Source: Trichomonas vaginalis G3 | Lineage: Eukaryota; Parabasalia; Trichomonadida; Trichomonadidae | Direction: 5' to 3' | Assembly: GCF_026262505.1 (NCBI RefSeq) | Contig: NC_067204.1 | Span: forward strand, 10,821,797-10,885,796 | Length of the DNA stretch: 64,000 nt | Shown here: one piece after another, positions 51,340-61,526 of the stretch | How positions within the stretch are numbered: the first letter of the stretch is position 1 | Layout: the number at the start of each line of letters is the position of its first letter | Position numbers and translations under genes: made by a program | The notes under the pieces: model-generated | Seen by the model: only the letters and a program-made list of their open reading frames with translations | Databases searched by the model: none | Told to the model about the DNA's origin: nothing

Positions 51340-51759
51340 TTAGAACATTTCTGGGTCAATGTCAATGTTCTCTTCCTCTTTAGGAGCAAACACTGGCTTA
51401 GACTCTAAAATCTTTTTACCTAATTTACCTTGAACTTCTACAACTTTAGACTCATAATATTCATAGTCGTCTGCTTTCTTTGGTTCATAAGGTATAACAA
51501 GTTTGTATGCTTTGCCTTCTTTAAGGTTTGAGAACCTTCTGTCAAAATTTTCTTTGACTGCTAACAAACCTTCTATGTCTAAGTCTTCAAAAGTTGCACC
51601 ACTTTTTCTAACAACAGCAAACTTAACTGGTGCAATGTTCCAAACTTTGTCAAATGTAGACTTTTCAAAATGGTAGAAGTAAACATTCAAATAAGCGAAT
51701 GGGTCTAGTTCTTCTTTGACTTCTGTCATGTACTTGTTGACTGAAATATATTTCGTCAT
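51340..51759 (-). CDS. Unknown element protein, 139 aa
   Basis: This whole frame starts at 51,757-51,759. It is a small beta-rich domain (LNVYFYHFEKSTFDKVWNIA) with an acidic C-terminus that includes a glycine-poor linker. The start motif AAAATTTTTTTTTATCCGATA-type is shared with the next two minus genes. Those genes and the helicase read the same way, so the group may form a replication module. A single-strand DNA-binding role is possible but not shown. Confidence 0.6.
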   Translation of the reverse strand: MTKYISVNKYMTEVKEELDPFAYLNVYFYHFEKSTFDKVWNIAPVKFAVVRKSGATFEDLDIEGLLAVKENFDRRFSNLKEGKAYKLVIPYEPKKADDYEYYESKVVEVQGKLGKKILESKPVFAPKEEENIDIDPEMF

Positions 51760-51810
51760 CTTTTTCTATCGGATAAAAAAATATTTTTTTTTAAAATTTA
51801 CTCAGAAAAA

Positions 51811-52131
51811 TTATTTCTTTCTATATTTGCCATTCCGAACTTTGAAAAGATGTTTTATACCAGCATAGAATTTTTCTCTAGAGCTTGGTCTTATATCGTT
51901 TTCATGACAATATTTTCTATATTCTTCATATAAAGCCTTTTTTTCATACATTTCATAAGGACAATCTAACCAGAATAGCGCATATCCATTTTCGTTATCT
52001 AGGTCTCTATATGTTTCTTCTGTTTGTAGAATTTCGCTTTCTCTATTTAGTTCTATGTCTATATATTGTGGCTTAAAAAGATGTGGGCAAGAAGGGTCTG
52101 GCGCTATGTAAAAAGTTAATTTTTCTGCCAT
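51811..52131 (-). CDS. Short protein related to the helicase C-terminus
   Basis: This is a whole 106-aa frame. Its last ~45 residues (KALYEEYRKYCHENDIRPSS, then REKFYAGIKHLFKVRNGKY) closely match the end of the SF3 helicase upstream (RSLYDEYKQYCQEYGYMAAS, then KRTFLANVKSLLDVQNGVY). This is a winged-helix-like module common at the end of viral primase-helicases. It looks like a free-standing copy of that module, perhaps a DNA-binding partner or competitor. Confidence 0.72.
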   Translation of the reverse strand: MAEKLTFYIAPDPSCPHLFKPQYIDIELNRESEILQTEETYRDLDNENGYALFWLDCPYEMYEKKALYEEYRKYCHENDIRPSSREKFYAGIKHLFKVRNGKYRKK

Positions 52132-52169
52132 CTTTTCTATCGGATAAAAAAATATTTTTTTTTTAAAAT

Positions 52170-53354
52170 TTACTCAGAAAAATTTTTCTTTGTATATACG
52201 CCGTTCTGAACATCTAAAAGACTTTTGACATTTGCCAAGAATGTACGTTTAGACGCTGCCATATAACCATACTCTTGACAATATTGTTTATATTCATCGT
52301 ACAATGACCTTTCATCTAAACACTCAAAGTCAGTTTCATCTATGAACAGTTCATATACACTCTTGTTTGCTTCTAACAATGTTTGTCTCTCTTCGGTATG
52401 TGGAATTTGTCTTGGATTGAACTTTGAAATATCTAATGTCATGAAATATGAGAACAAGTGGTTGTAAAAGTCAGATGTCAAAGTTTCTGCTAAGTCGTCA
52501 AAATATTCTGTATCTTGCATATGAGAATCTGACGTTCTGACAACTACATATCTTCTGTCAGAACTTTCTAACTTCATCGGAACAGCGTTGTTTGAAACCA
52601 TAATGAAATTTGCAACATTTTCACAAACTCTTTGGTCTTTATATTTTCTTTCAACAACTCCAACTTTGTCTGTTATAAGACTCTTCAAAGCATCTGAGTT
52701 CAAAACCTTTGTTGTATCTATACTTTGAAGTTCGTTACATACTATAAGTTTCATATTCTCTATTGAAGAGTTAAATTTACCGCAGATGTTTTCTAAGTTT
52801 GTCATATTCGGATTCGAATAGCCCTCTAACAGTTTGCATAAGATATCTGTAAAGAAAGTGTTCTTACCTGTTCCTTGTTTTCCAATTATAATGAGAGCAG
52901 TTTCATTTTTAGCACTTGGATGTTGTAAGATGTTTGCAAACCAACATAAGATATACTCATAAACCTTTTCGTTTCCATTGCATATAATTTCTTTGACATG
53001 GTCTAACCAAGCTTCTATAACATTTTCTTTCCATTCTACTTGTTCGTATTTATATCCAGTGAAGATAGAATAGAAGTTTGGAGAAGGTGTATAGAACTTT
53101 ATACCTCGAACTGAAAAATCTTCAAGTTTTGACAATAAGATATCCCAAGCATCTAACATCTTCATTCCAACTTGTACGACTTTTATTTTCTTAAGTTTCT
53201 GTCTACATTCTTGTTCAGACACTATTGTTGCTCTTGGTTTGTTAAAGACAACATCCCATTCTTTCATGACATAACATTCTGGGGCAGAGTCAACATAAAT
53301 GACTAAACGTTTCAAATTCTCGACTGCTTTGTTATAGTCTCGAAATGGACACAT
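52170..53354 (-). CDS. SF3 (D5-like) helicase
   Basis: This is a whole 394-aa frame from the ATG at 53,352-53,354. Walker A is IIIGKQGTGKNTFF near residue 170. It is followed by the Walker B/motif C region (KLIVCNELQSIDT, then NFIMVSNNAVPMKLESSDRR) typical of superfamily 3 helicases (D5/DUF5906 group). The C-terminal winged-helix module is as in viral primase-helicases. The protein would unwind DNA at the element's origin as a hexamer. No primase catalytic domain is seen before it. It is the only replication enzyme recognised in the element. Confidence 0.9.
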   Translation of the reverse strand: MCPFRDYNKAVENLKRLVIYVDSAPECYVMKEWDVVFNKPRATIVSEQECRQKLKKIKVVQVGMKMLDAWDILLSKLEDFSVRGIKFYTPSPNFYSIFTGYKYEQVEWKENVIEAWLDHVKEIICNGNEKVYEYILCWFANILQHPSAKNETALIIIGKQGTGKNTFFTDILCKLLEGYSNPNMTNLENICGKFNSSIENMKLIVCNELQSIDTTKVLNSDALKSLITDKVGVVERKYKDQRVCENVANFIMVSNNAVPMKLESSDRRYVVVRTSDSHMQDTEYFDDLAETLTSDFYNHLFSYFMTLDISKFNPRQIPHTEERQTLLEANKSVYELFIDETDFECLDERSLYDEYKQYCQEYGYMAASKRTFLANVKSLLDVQNGVYTKKNFSE

Positions 53355-53434
53355 ATTTCTGAATGTTTGGAAGTCATAAAATCTGAAACATCTATTCTGT
53401 ACATTTTTATAAAAAATAAAAAAAAATATTTTTT

Positions 53435-54234
53435 TTATTCTTGACTTTGTTGTTGCATTTGTTGCATTTGTTGTTCTTGAGCTATTTGTTGTTGAAGTTG
53501 TTCTTGTAATACAATACTTTCACCAGTTGCATCTTCCAATTCGAAAACTTTCTGCCGTCATTGACAAATACATAGGACATAAAAGTTTTACAGGAACAAA
53601 GTTTGCGTCAACTAAGGTTAAGTTTATGTTTGCTAAAGTGTTTGAGTTTACTAAAGCTGAAAATTCTGCATTCGAATGAACAATAGGCAAACCAGCAGAG
53701 AAAGTGTTGTTTATACGCATGAGTATCTTTTGGTCATAGTAGTTTCTGTCGACATTCGAATAACACTTGAACCTAAGTTTGAACAATATATAGATTGGTG
53801 TGCTTAATGTCAATGGAACAGACAAACCTTTGTATGCACCTTTTCCTGTTATAGGAAAACTGTTGGTAGTAAAAACCAGATATAAGTTTTGTATTATAGC
53901 TCATATCGTTTATACTAAACTCAGTCGGACATCCAAACATAATGAAACCTGCTCTAGTTGCAGCACATGTTACATCCGTCCTTAAAGTATTAAATAAGTC
54001 AACAAAACCTGTTTGGTGGTATATCTGAGTAAGTATCTTCAAAGAAGTATTTTTTACCATTCACAAACAACAAAGTCTTCTGGTGTCAAAAGAGCAAAAC
54101 AGGCTTTAAGTCGTCATCGTGTTTAAAGTTAGTTTACAATATCGTCCTTGAGGACTTTGTAAGTTTGTTGTTATAGAATTATATGACTCAGGGTTTTTAG
54201 TCGTAATAGTATAAACCACTATGTCTTCTGCCAT
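53435..54234 (-). pseudogene. Putative minor capsid protein, degraded
   Basis: This minus-strand region has beta-rich pieces such as FRIGRCNW and LFNTLRTDVTCAATRAGFIM, ending in a glutamine-rich tail (QQQIAQEQQMQQMQQQSQE). The position between the helicase and the capsid block, and the size, fit a penton-type minor capsid gene, but the family is not proven by motif. It is broken, with about two breaks. Confidence 0.5.
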
Positions 54235-54819
54235 TTACTTAGCAAGTAAATTTTTAATGAAATGTTGTGGTCGTCAAATATTTTTATGACGTCTGGGAAA
54301 CTATACTTTAAGTTCAACGTTTCACCTCCTTTCATAACGTATATCTTGTCAATGACATTATATGAAACACCACAGCAACAATGTCGGGTTCTATTTCTTT
54401 GATGTTTATATCGTCTGCTCTGTCAAAAGTTTCAATAGTTCTTTCAAAACTTCATGAGGTGCGATGACATATGAGTTCACTTTACAGGGTTGTGCTCAAC
54501 CAAGTTTAACATTATACCTAAAGCTTGACAAATCTTCTCCTGAGTTTGAAGTTTGTTTTTCAGTTGTTGGTAGTCGTTTCGAATATCTGCAACAGAACTT
54601 AAGTCTCTGCTAACTTCAGGATATGTTTGGTTGTTCTTTTACAGGAACTATTGTTATACATCTTCGTCTTCGTATGGTTTTCCCCACTTCAACATCTCTT
54701 TTTTTGACATTGACAACAACACTTTGACTGTTTGTTTGAGTTGGTGAATTTAACTTCACATCTGCCATCGCCATTAAACCTTTTGAAACACTTACGCTTC
54801 TATTTTTCGGAAATGACAT
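54235..54819 (-). pseudogene. Unknown structural-block gene, degraded
   Basis: It starts MSFPKNRSVSVSKGLMAMAD and includes basic clusters (GKTIRRRRC) and a helical central part. No family is recognised. It is broken, with several breaks. It lies between putative capsid genes. Confidence 0.45.
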
Positions 54820-54837
54820 TTTACTTAGAATAAAAAG
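54820..54837. promoter_or_regulatory. 18-bp divergent promoter
   Basis: TTTACTTAGAATAAAAAG lies between two divergent ATGs. It resembles the 39,749-39,766 gap. Confidence 0.5.
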
Positions 54838-55083
54838 ATGGACGTATTTGAGTATCTCTTCGAATTGAAGCAAAACAAAGTTTACACACACAAACAATAC
54901 AAGTTCATTGATAGAATAGTTCTTTAATACAAACAATGGAAAATGTTATAGAATAGCAGTCTTTGCTGAACCAAAATATTTTCATAAAGCAAAGAAAGTT
55001 GGTATAACCGAGATGGTGAAGTTCTTGAAGCAGACAAAAATATAACAACAAAACTTACAGATTTTCTAAAGGTAAGTTTATAA
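54838..55083 (+). pseudogene. Short unknown gene, degraded
   Basis: It starts MDVFEYLFELKQNKVYTHKQ and continues in plus-strand pieces such as DFLKVSL. No family is recognised. It is broken, with about two breaks. It stands alone on the plus strand inside a minus-strand block. Confidence 0.4.
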
Positions 55084-55133
55084 TACAATTTTATGTCAAA
55101 ACTGGCGTACTGTCAATATTTGACGGAGAGAAG

Positions 55134-56753
55134 TCAGTTCAAGAACAACTTACTGACCTGCTGCCAAATCTGCTCGATGGAAGCTGTCGTTATGCCAATC
55201 TGAGGAGCCCCAGCAGGTTTCATCGAACGAATCTTCAAAAGAGCATCTTCCGTGAAAAGTGCTATTGGTTTTGTAAACTTCTTTGCTTTCAATTCATCTG
55301 GACCGTCTCTGTCACAGTAATTGTATTTGAACTGTACAACAGTTGAAATACCACCCATAAAGTCTTCTGAGTCAGCAAATGGAATGCCAAGCCAAAAGTT
55401 TGAACGGTCTCCATTTGTATATTGAGTTTTTTGACCTCCTGTATGAGTCCATACTTTCACATATGGCATAATAGAACTTTGCATTTCAGGGTTTATGGTT
55501 GTTGTGAAGTGTGTTAAAGTTCATAGCATCTAATGTCAAGTTGTATGACCTCATATCCTCAACTGTAAGAATATTCTTCTCTTGGATAGTATTTTGCCAT
55601 CTATGTTTATATGATATTTAATACCGGGGTTGTAGAAACAAGAATAGTCATTTATAGTTCGTCTGAACAGTACAAACATAGTATCTGCATGTTTCATTGC
55701 AGTTGTTAAAGCAATATCTGTTCTTGCACCTGGGTCAGCACTTTGGTTTCCAACTTCACCTGCAAAGTCTTTGACAGATATTTGGTGTATAGGGAACATA
55801 AGTGGAACTGCAATATATTTGGGCAGCTAAAGCATTTGAAATATCTGGGTCCAACATATAGACTGCAAGTCTGCTTTCTATTCTCTTGCATTCAAATTTT
55901 TCGCATGTGAACTTAAACTGGGTCCCAAGCATCTCCAGCAGCATTGAAATAATAGTTTACTTCAGTGTTGAGGTTTGAGAAACCAAAGTCTAAGTCAACT
56001 TTGTTTTTGCAAAAGTCGGCGAATGACATTTTATTTGTTCCCACTACTTCTGTAAGAGTGAATGGGTCTTGTGTTGGTGCAATGACTAAGTTATTTTTGC
56101 TTGGAGTAAGTTCGATAGAAATTTTTCCTGCCCAGTTTGGCAAGTATCTTAAAAACCTGAAGATGAGGAAAGATGACAAAGGAACTCTAAGTTTCAGTTT
56201 TACTTTGGTTACTGCTGCTGCAGTTTGTCCAGAAAGGTCAACATAAACTCCTGGAACGTTAGGGTCAAGTCTTCTTATTTTCTCAATAGTTGCATACTGG
56301 TCTGTTTGTTCTCTAGCTTGTGGTTGTACTGAGTTTCTCAAAGCGAACCATTCATAGTTTGCCCATGTTACTGTTTGAACTAAGTCAGAGTTAGAATATA
56401 TCTTATATCCCATGAAACTTCTGGAGCATATTGGTATCGACATAGAAAATTCCATTGCAACCTTTCTTGTCAGACAACTTGGCAGAAGGTTTTATTTCAA
56501 TGTCTTGTTCCACGTATAAGAAAGAGTTGTCAATAGAAATTATATGAAACCTGTCGCAAGCAATATCTACTGTTGTTGAAGAACCTTCTCCAAACTCACC
56601 TACGTTTCCATAAGAAACAGCAGTTGTATATTCGTAAGTTCCAGGAACTATTTCTGACCTTCTAATGGCATTGTCGCATTCGTTATACCATTCGGAAACA
56701 TTTCCATTCATAGCATCCAAAACTGTTGGCGTTATATTCTGAGCGGCGTACAT
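55134..56753 (-). pseudogene. Putative major capsid protein, degraded
   Basis: This large minus-strand region has beta-rich blocks: NVSEWYNECDNAIRRSEIVP, VPLSSFLIFRFLRYLPNWAG, RTDIALTTAMKHADTMFVLF and FMGGISTVVQFKYNYCDRDG. Size, composition and position before the packaging genes fit the double jelly-roll capsid of Polintons and adenovirus-like viruses. The identity is inferred, as no single motif is decisive. It is broken, with about four breaks. Confidence 0.6.
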
Positions 56754-56787
56754 TTCATATGAGTAAAAATATAGAATAGTTGGATTT

Positions 56788-59724
56788 ATATGTCATAATA
56801 GAACCCACGTGGACCAAGCTTTACTTTCTTCCTGACTGAGTTTTTAACTCTTCTTTTTCCTTCATTGCCCTCTGCTTGAAGTTGTTGCATCTTTGCATTA
56901 TGTTCATCTAGTATGTTGCAAATTTTCCCATGTCCTTTTTGCCTTTTGGCTTCTGGTCGCCCATCTCAGGTAACCTATATCCTAGAAAGAGTTTGTCATA
57001 GTCTGTATTTGAGTCTTCGCGTATTGTTTGCATGACTCTTTCCTGAGTTTTCCGGTTCAAGCTCTTCAAACAGTGCCTGTCCATATGGAATATGCTCGTT
57101 TCCAAATATATGTTTTTTGTAGCCATTCTGGTTTTCTTTCCATGTTACCAACTATATCTTTTGTGAATGGGAAAGCTTCTACCCAATCTTTCAGTCTTGC
57201 GTCGTTATTTCTGTAGTTGGTTTTATTTTGTCAAGGAACATGTTTTTCAATACTAACATTTCATTTGGTACTGTCCATTTGAGTTTTCTTAAATATTCAT
57301 CCCTTCTCGGTTCATTGTCTGCAAAGTAAGTTTTTATGACATTTTGTAAACTTTCGTTTGCAAGGTCATGTACAATAGGTTCTCTTCCTTCTCCTCCTCC
57401 TAACTTTCTTTCTAAACTCTTCACCAAATATACCATCTCTATGGTTCTGTGTAGTTCTTTGAGATAAATGTTCTAGAACGTCAGGTGTTATATTTCCATC
57501 AGCCATGTTCATTTCATACTGGTCCAAAATATCTGCATGTTTCATATCTTTCAATGGCATTAAAGCCGCGCTTAAAATACCAGCTATATCTGGTTCACCA
57601 TTCTTCCATTGCGTCTACAACTTCTTGGAATTGTGGTTGTAAGTTTATGAACCACCTATCCGGATTAGCTTTATGACCCCATCTCATTGTAGTTCCATCG
57701 TCTGCAGAAACAAAAGTAGGTTTGTTTCCATCTTGGTTAGGTTCTGAATGAACTTTAAACAATGTTTCATTTCTATATGTTTTCTTGAAATTTAACCTTT
57801 TATTTTCACCGAGTTCATCCGAAGATTGAACGTTAAATGCTCGTAAGTAAAAAGGGTTGTTGTATTTGTGTACATTTTTTTCAGTTCTTCCATTCTATGC
57901 TGAATATTTTCATCTGGTGTTGGAGTCTTTTGTATGTCGGCAAACATTTTTCGATATTCTTCTACTATGTCAGCCGAATTTTTTTTAGACTCTTGGAAAT
58001 ATTCCATATTCTCCGCATACTCTTGTTGAGGGTCAAGATTTTTCGGCTGTTCCAAATCTTCATCTAGTTCTGTGAAGTTAGTTTCCAAAGGAGTGACTTG
58101 TTCGTTTCCTTCAGGCTCTTCTAGCTGTTGTTGCTGAACTATTTCTTCCATGTCTGGTTGTATCTGAACTTTTCTTCCTGTGGAGTTTCTTGTACCTCAT
58201 CTGCTGGCATTTCATATATTCCGAGACCGTTTTCAACAATTCCCTATCTACGTCATCCGCATTCATAAGCTTTTTCTTTCGTTCCGTCTCTATTTTTTAC
58301 GCGTTTCATGACGAAGTTGAATTGTCATTTAGCTCTGACATCAAATATCTCGGAGTAAATTCATCCATGTCATTTGGATGATATGCTATTAAATCATATC
58401 CCTTAGCGAGCTTGTATTTTCCAGGTTTGAATTATATCCGTTTGGTGCTGAGCCATAAAGCTAAATAGGTTCGGGTCAGTATTTCCATCCTTGAACTTTC
58501 TAATAGCTTCTTTATATCTGTCACTAAAGTCAACAGTATCTGGGAAACCACACTCTTCTTTAAGCATTTTTAAGAATTCTTGGTTTCCTTGTTCTCTACT
58601 TCTTTTATGTCCTTGCTCTGTTTGTGGTTGTTGTGTGCAGGGTTTTGAACTGTTGGTTGCTGTGCTGGTTGTTGTGTTGGTTGTTGTGCTGGTTGTGGAG
58701 GTGGTTGTTGTTGTGGTTGTTGTGCATGCCTGTGTCTGTGTCCATGTGACGATGTAAATGTTTTAGGTAGTCCTGGTGCAGGTGCTTCTCTTGGAGGGTT
58801 TGGTGGTATATAAGTTCCACCAGCTGGCACATATGTTCCATCTGCAGCGTAATGTCCTACCTGACTTTTCGTTTTTAAGAAAGCATTTACTAGGTCTGTT
58901 TTGGTCTGTTGTAACTCTTTTTCTTGACTTTCCACAACAGTTGCTCTAACGGCGTCATAGGCACTTTGAACTGCCTGTCTCGTTGCTGCATCTGTTATTT
59001 TCGTCATATTTTGTGCTACTTCTCTTAACTCTTTGTCGAAACCTTCAGACTTCAGTTTCTTTCCAGATGAGAAGTCGTTCACTTGTTTCACCTTACTATG
59101 AAGAGCTTCGAAGGCGTTCTTAAAGTCAGCATTTGTTAAAGCTTCATTTGAACTGTCTTCATCCGCTTGTATTTTTGTCCTTATTGACCCTATGAGTTGG
59201 GCTGCTTTAGCGTTGGCTTGGGCATCTAACCAGTCATTGTTAGCTTTTATATATTCTGCGCTTTTCATTGCCTTTTGCATGGCTGCGTCGTTATTTTTAC
59301 TTTCTTGTGCTAAGTTTTCATACTGTACGGTTTGGTTTTGCAACTGTAAAAGTTTTTCTGCCTTTACATTTGCTTCAACTTCTTTTTTATACTCATCGCT
59401 ATCCATATATGTCTTCAGGGCTTTTTGTTTTATCTCTTCATCTTTCAGTACTTTATATTGAGTAGTATGGTTTTTCAAATTTATGACATCTTGTTCCATT
59501 TTTGCTACTTCTGCTGCTTTTTCTGACACTTTTTTCGCATATTCCTCTGTACTTAGTTCTTTCAGTTGTTCTTCTTTCTTCTTTTTCTCTACGTTTAACT
59601 CATTGAGTTTCTTTGTGTGTCTGTCATATTCTAGTTTCTTTTCGTTTTCACTTATTTGCTTCTGTATGTCTATGTTTGACTTTTTGACATCTGTTATTTG
59701 ATTTTTGAGTGAACTCAAATTCAT
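56788..59724 (-). pseudogene. Coiled-coil structural gene region, degraded
   Basis: The upstream part (58,570-59,724) is a long continuous frame of 384 residues. It has strong coiled-coil character in residues ~1-140 (KQISENEKKLEYDRHTKKLN, then EEYAKKVSEKAAEVAKMEQD) and ends in Q/P/H-rich repeats (HGHRHRHAQQPQQQPPPQPA). Further minus-strand pieces continue to 56,788, ending with a basic RRVKNSVRKKVKLGPRG tail. Long coiled-coil genes are known in trichomonad Mavericks. A virion scaffold or tape-like role is inferred. The region is broken, with six or more breaks, and may hold more than one gene. Confidence 0.55.
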
Positions 59725-59980
59725 TTGACTTTGAGGGTTATAGCTGTTCCGTCTGCAGCTCCACCATAGCCTGCCATTTTCGCTAAAAGTGCCGCTCTTA
59801 AACCTCCACTCTGTGCACCAAAACTCGGTTTAAAAGCATAGGATTGCTTGACATTTGTTGCAACATAGTGGGGTCATTCAGCATTTGTTGTTGCAACTGT
59901 TGTTGTGGTGTCAGTTTTACTATTGGATGTTTCAATGCTCTCTTCCTCTTACGTATATTCTTACGTAGCTTACGTGGCAT
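59721..59980 (-). pseudogene. Small basic core-like protein, degraded
   Basis: It starts MPRKLRKNIRKRKRALKHPI, a very basic N-terminus like adenovirus core peptides, then a glutamine-rich stretch. The last part is glycine-rich (GLRAALLAKMAGYGG). Its stop overlaps the next start codon in an ATGA, so the two genes were probably read together. It is broken, with about one break. Confidence 0.5.
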
Positions 59981-60415
59981 TTTAAGTGAAGTTAAAAAGC
60001 GGTTTTTGACAGATGTTTATATGACACTTTTTGTTCAGCACAAAAAACTACTCGGTCAAAGTGTTGTCAGTTTTGTAAAATAACCGTCCTATCTCATTCT
60101 ATAAGGGGAAAGGCTTCTCAAAGTATACTTCCTTGGAACGCCTGTAACTTTTCCTGTAGCGACGATAGACCCTTACTTGTCCGGACAAAGTTATACTATT
60201 TTGAGTGCTCTACAAAAAAGTCAACGGCGACGACTCTCAAAAACCGTTGTGTAAAAAGTTTTACCGTTGGACAAAAAAGTATATATAGAAAACAAAAAAC
60301 GTTTATAGTTCATTCAATATTTGAGATGGAACGGTTTGCCAACGGTAACTATTAAATAAAATAAAAAAATAGAGGGGGTTACCGTTGACGAAAACGGTTT
60401 ATTTTAAACTTTTCT
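59981..60415. promoter_or_regulatory. GC-richer spacer with repeated ACCGTT motifs
   Basis: At least six ACCGTT/AACGGT hexamers lie between about 60,238 and 60,405, in both orientations, beside TATATATAG. AACGG fits the Myb recognition core, and trichomonads control genes with Myb proteins. It probably drives the right-hand gene at 60,416. No coding frame is present. Confidence 0.5.
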
Positions 60416-61429
60416 ATGAGTAGTCCGAAAAAAACAGTTTATTTTTGTCTAATGGCATTCGCTAGCGTGTTCGCTCCAAATTCACCTGAAGAAATTGCTT
60501 GCAAACTTTCAGCACCCACAGGTTTAGAGCCTCAATATCAAACTGCAGCATCTACACATTCTCCAAGCAGAACAGACAAATTCAAATTTGTCCTGCAATT
60601 CCTCAATCCAAAGCCACTTTCACTACCAAAAACAATACCAAACGAGCTCCGTATTACAAAGAACCACAGCAACGCTGAACTACGCAAAATACTACTCAGA
60701 TTGTCTGAAGAATACTTCAATTCAAAGCCAGAAGAAAGAGTTCCTGCAACTTTTAACAAAGAATATTGTGAACAACTCAACAAAGTTCTTGCAGACTTTA
60801 CCAAACTACAAAAAGAAACACCTGACCCATTCGAATTAGGTGACACAATTGTCAACTATTTTCCAACAATAACAAAGATAATGGTTGACAGAACTATATG
60901 TCAGCTTATTGAAAGTCTTCCACCCAAAGCTGCAAAAAAAGTCGAACAGTTTTGTGTCGAATTCAAATTAAAGAGTTACGGATATCAAGATGACGAAGAA
61001 GAACGTGAGTACGGACAAGAAACAGCAAAATGGCAATGTCTTAGCTCACTCAACCCCAAGTTCAAACCATTATTTTACTCAGACAACAACACAATTCAAG
61101 TACGCAAAATTGCTATTCATTTCGTTAACCAAGCAGAAGACATTGAAGAAGGAGACTCTATCTCAGTTTATGTTTGCTACTGCAAATTTTTCAAGGACGA
61201 ATTTGGAGGACCAATTCTCATGCATGTCTTCAAGCCACATCAGCAACTCTACGTTGAAACTGAAATAACACTCATGCATGGAATGTATCTCAAGTTTGAA
61301 AGCCAATTGGAAAACACATACAACATTTGGCTTTCATACATTCAATTCGATACACCAGATGACTTTGATGTTGAAGAAGAAGACTCTACTCAAGAAGATG
61401 AACCACAAGACTCACAATTTTCCGAATAA
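60416..61429 (+). CDS. Unknown protein at the right end, 337 aa
   Basis: This is a whole frame. The N-terminal ~30 residues are mildly hydrophobic (FCLMAFASVFAPNS), a possible weak signal. The middle is mixed helical and beta (FKFVLQFLNPKPLSLPKTIP). The C-terminus is strongly acidic (DFDVEEEDSTQEDEPQDSQF). I recognise no family. Codon use is richer in C-ending codons than neighbouring element genes, and it has its own ACCGTT-bearing promoter. It may be a later acquisition or a host-interaction gene. It is the last gene before the right inverted repeat. Confidence 0.6.
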   Translation: MSSPKKTVYFCLMAFASVFAPNSPEEIACKLSAPTGLEPQYQTAASTHSPSRTDKFKFVLQFLNPKPLSLPKTIPNELRITKNHSNAELRKILLRLSEEYFNSKPEERVPATFNKEYCEQLNKVLADFTKLQKETPDPFELGDTIVNYFPTITKIMVDRTICQLIESLPPKAAKKVEQFCVEFKLKSYGYQDDEEEREYGQETAKWQCLSSLNPKFKPLFYSDNNTIQVRKIAIHFVNQAEDIEEGDSISVYVCYCKFFKDEFGGPILMHVFKPHQQLYVETEITLMHGMYLKFESQLENTYNIWLSYIQFDTPDDFDVEEEDSTQEDEPQDSQFSE

Positions 61430-61446
61430 AAACCTCATTTTATACT

Positions 61447-61493
61447 AAACATCTTCGGGGCTAGAAGGGGCGCAGCCCCTGGAAGCCCCACTT

Positions 61494-61523
<30 letters not shown>
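61447..61523 (-). repeat. Right terminal inverted repeat with hairpin
   Basis: It mirrors the left end: a T run, then GGAAGCCCC and CTAGAAGGGGC-type stems. The outer stem GGGGCT/AGCCCC is the same as on the left, but the inner stem is AGGGGC/GCCCCT instead of GGCAC/GTGCC. It is followed by the duplicated TATTG. Confidence 0.85.

Positions 61524-61526
<3 letters not shown>

Larger units (their letters stand above)
36521..61523. mobile_element. Maverick/Polinton-like virus-like element, 25.0 kb, degraded
   Basis: The ends are A-run/T-run homopolymers followed by hairpin-bearing inverted repeats (36,521-36,615 and 61,447-61,523), flanked by the 5-bp duplication TATTG. Parts include a retroviral-type integrase, A32-like ATPase, SF3 helicase, putative major and minor capsid genes, a tail-collar fibre protein, adenine methyltransferase, HNH nuclease and KilA-N genes. 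It is a fossil: many genes read whole, but there are about twenty breaks overall, mostly in the structural block. It inserted last of the three nested elements. The TIRs are still clearly paired and the target duplication is perfect, so the insertion is relatively young. No DNA polymerase B or protease was recognised. Confidence 0.85.
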
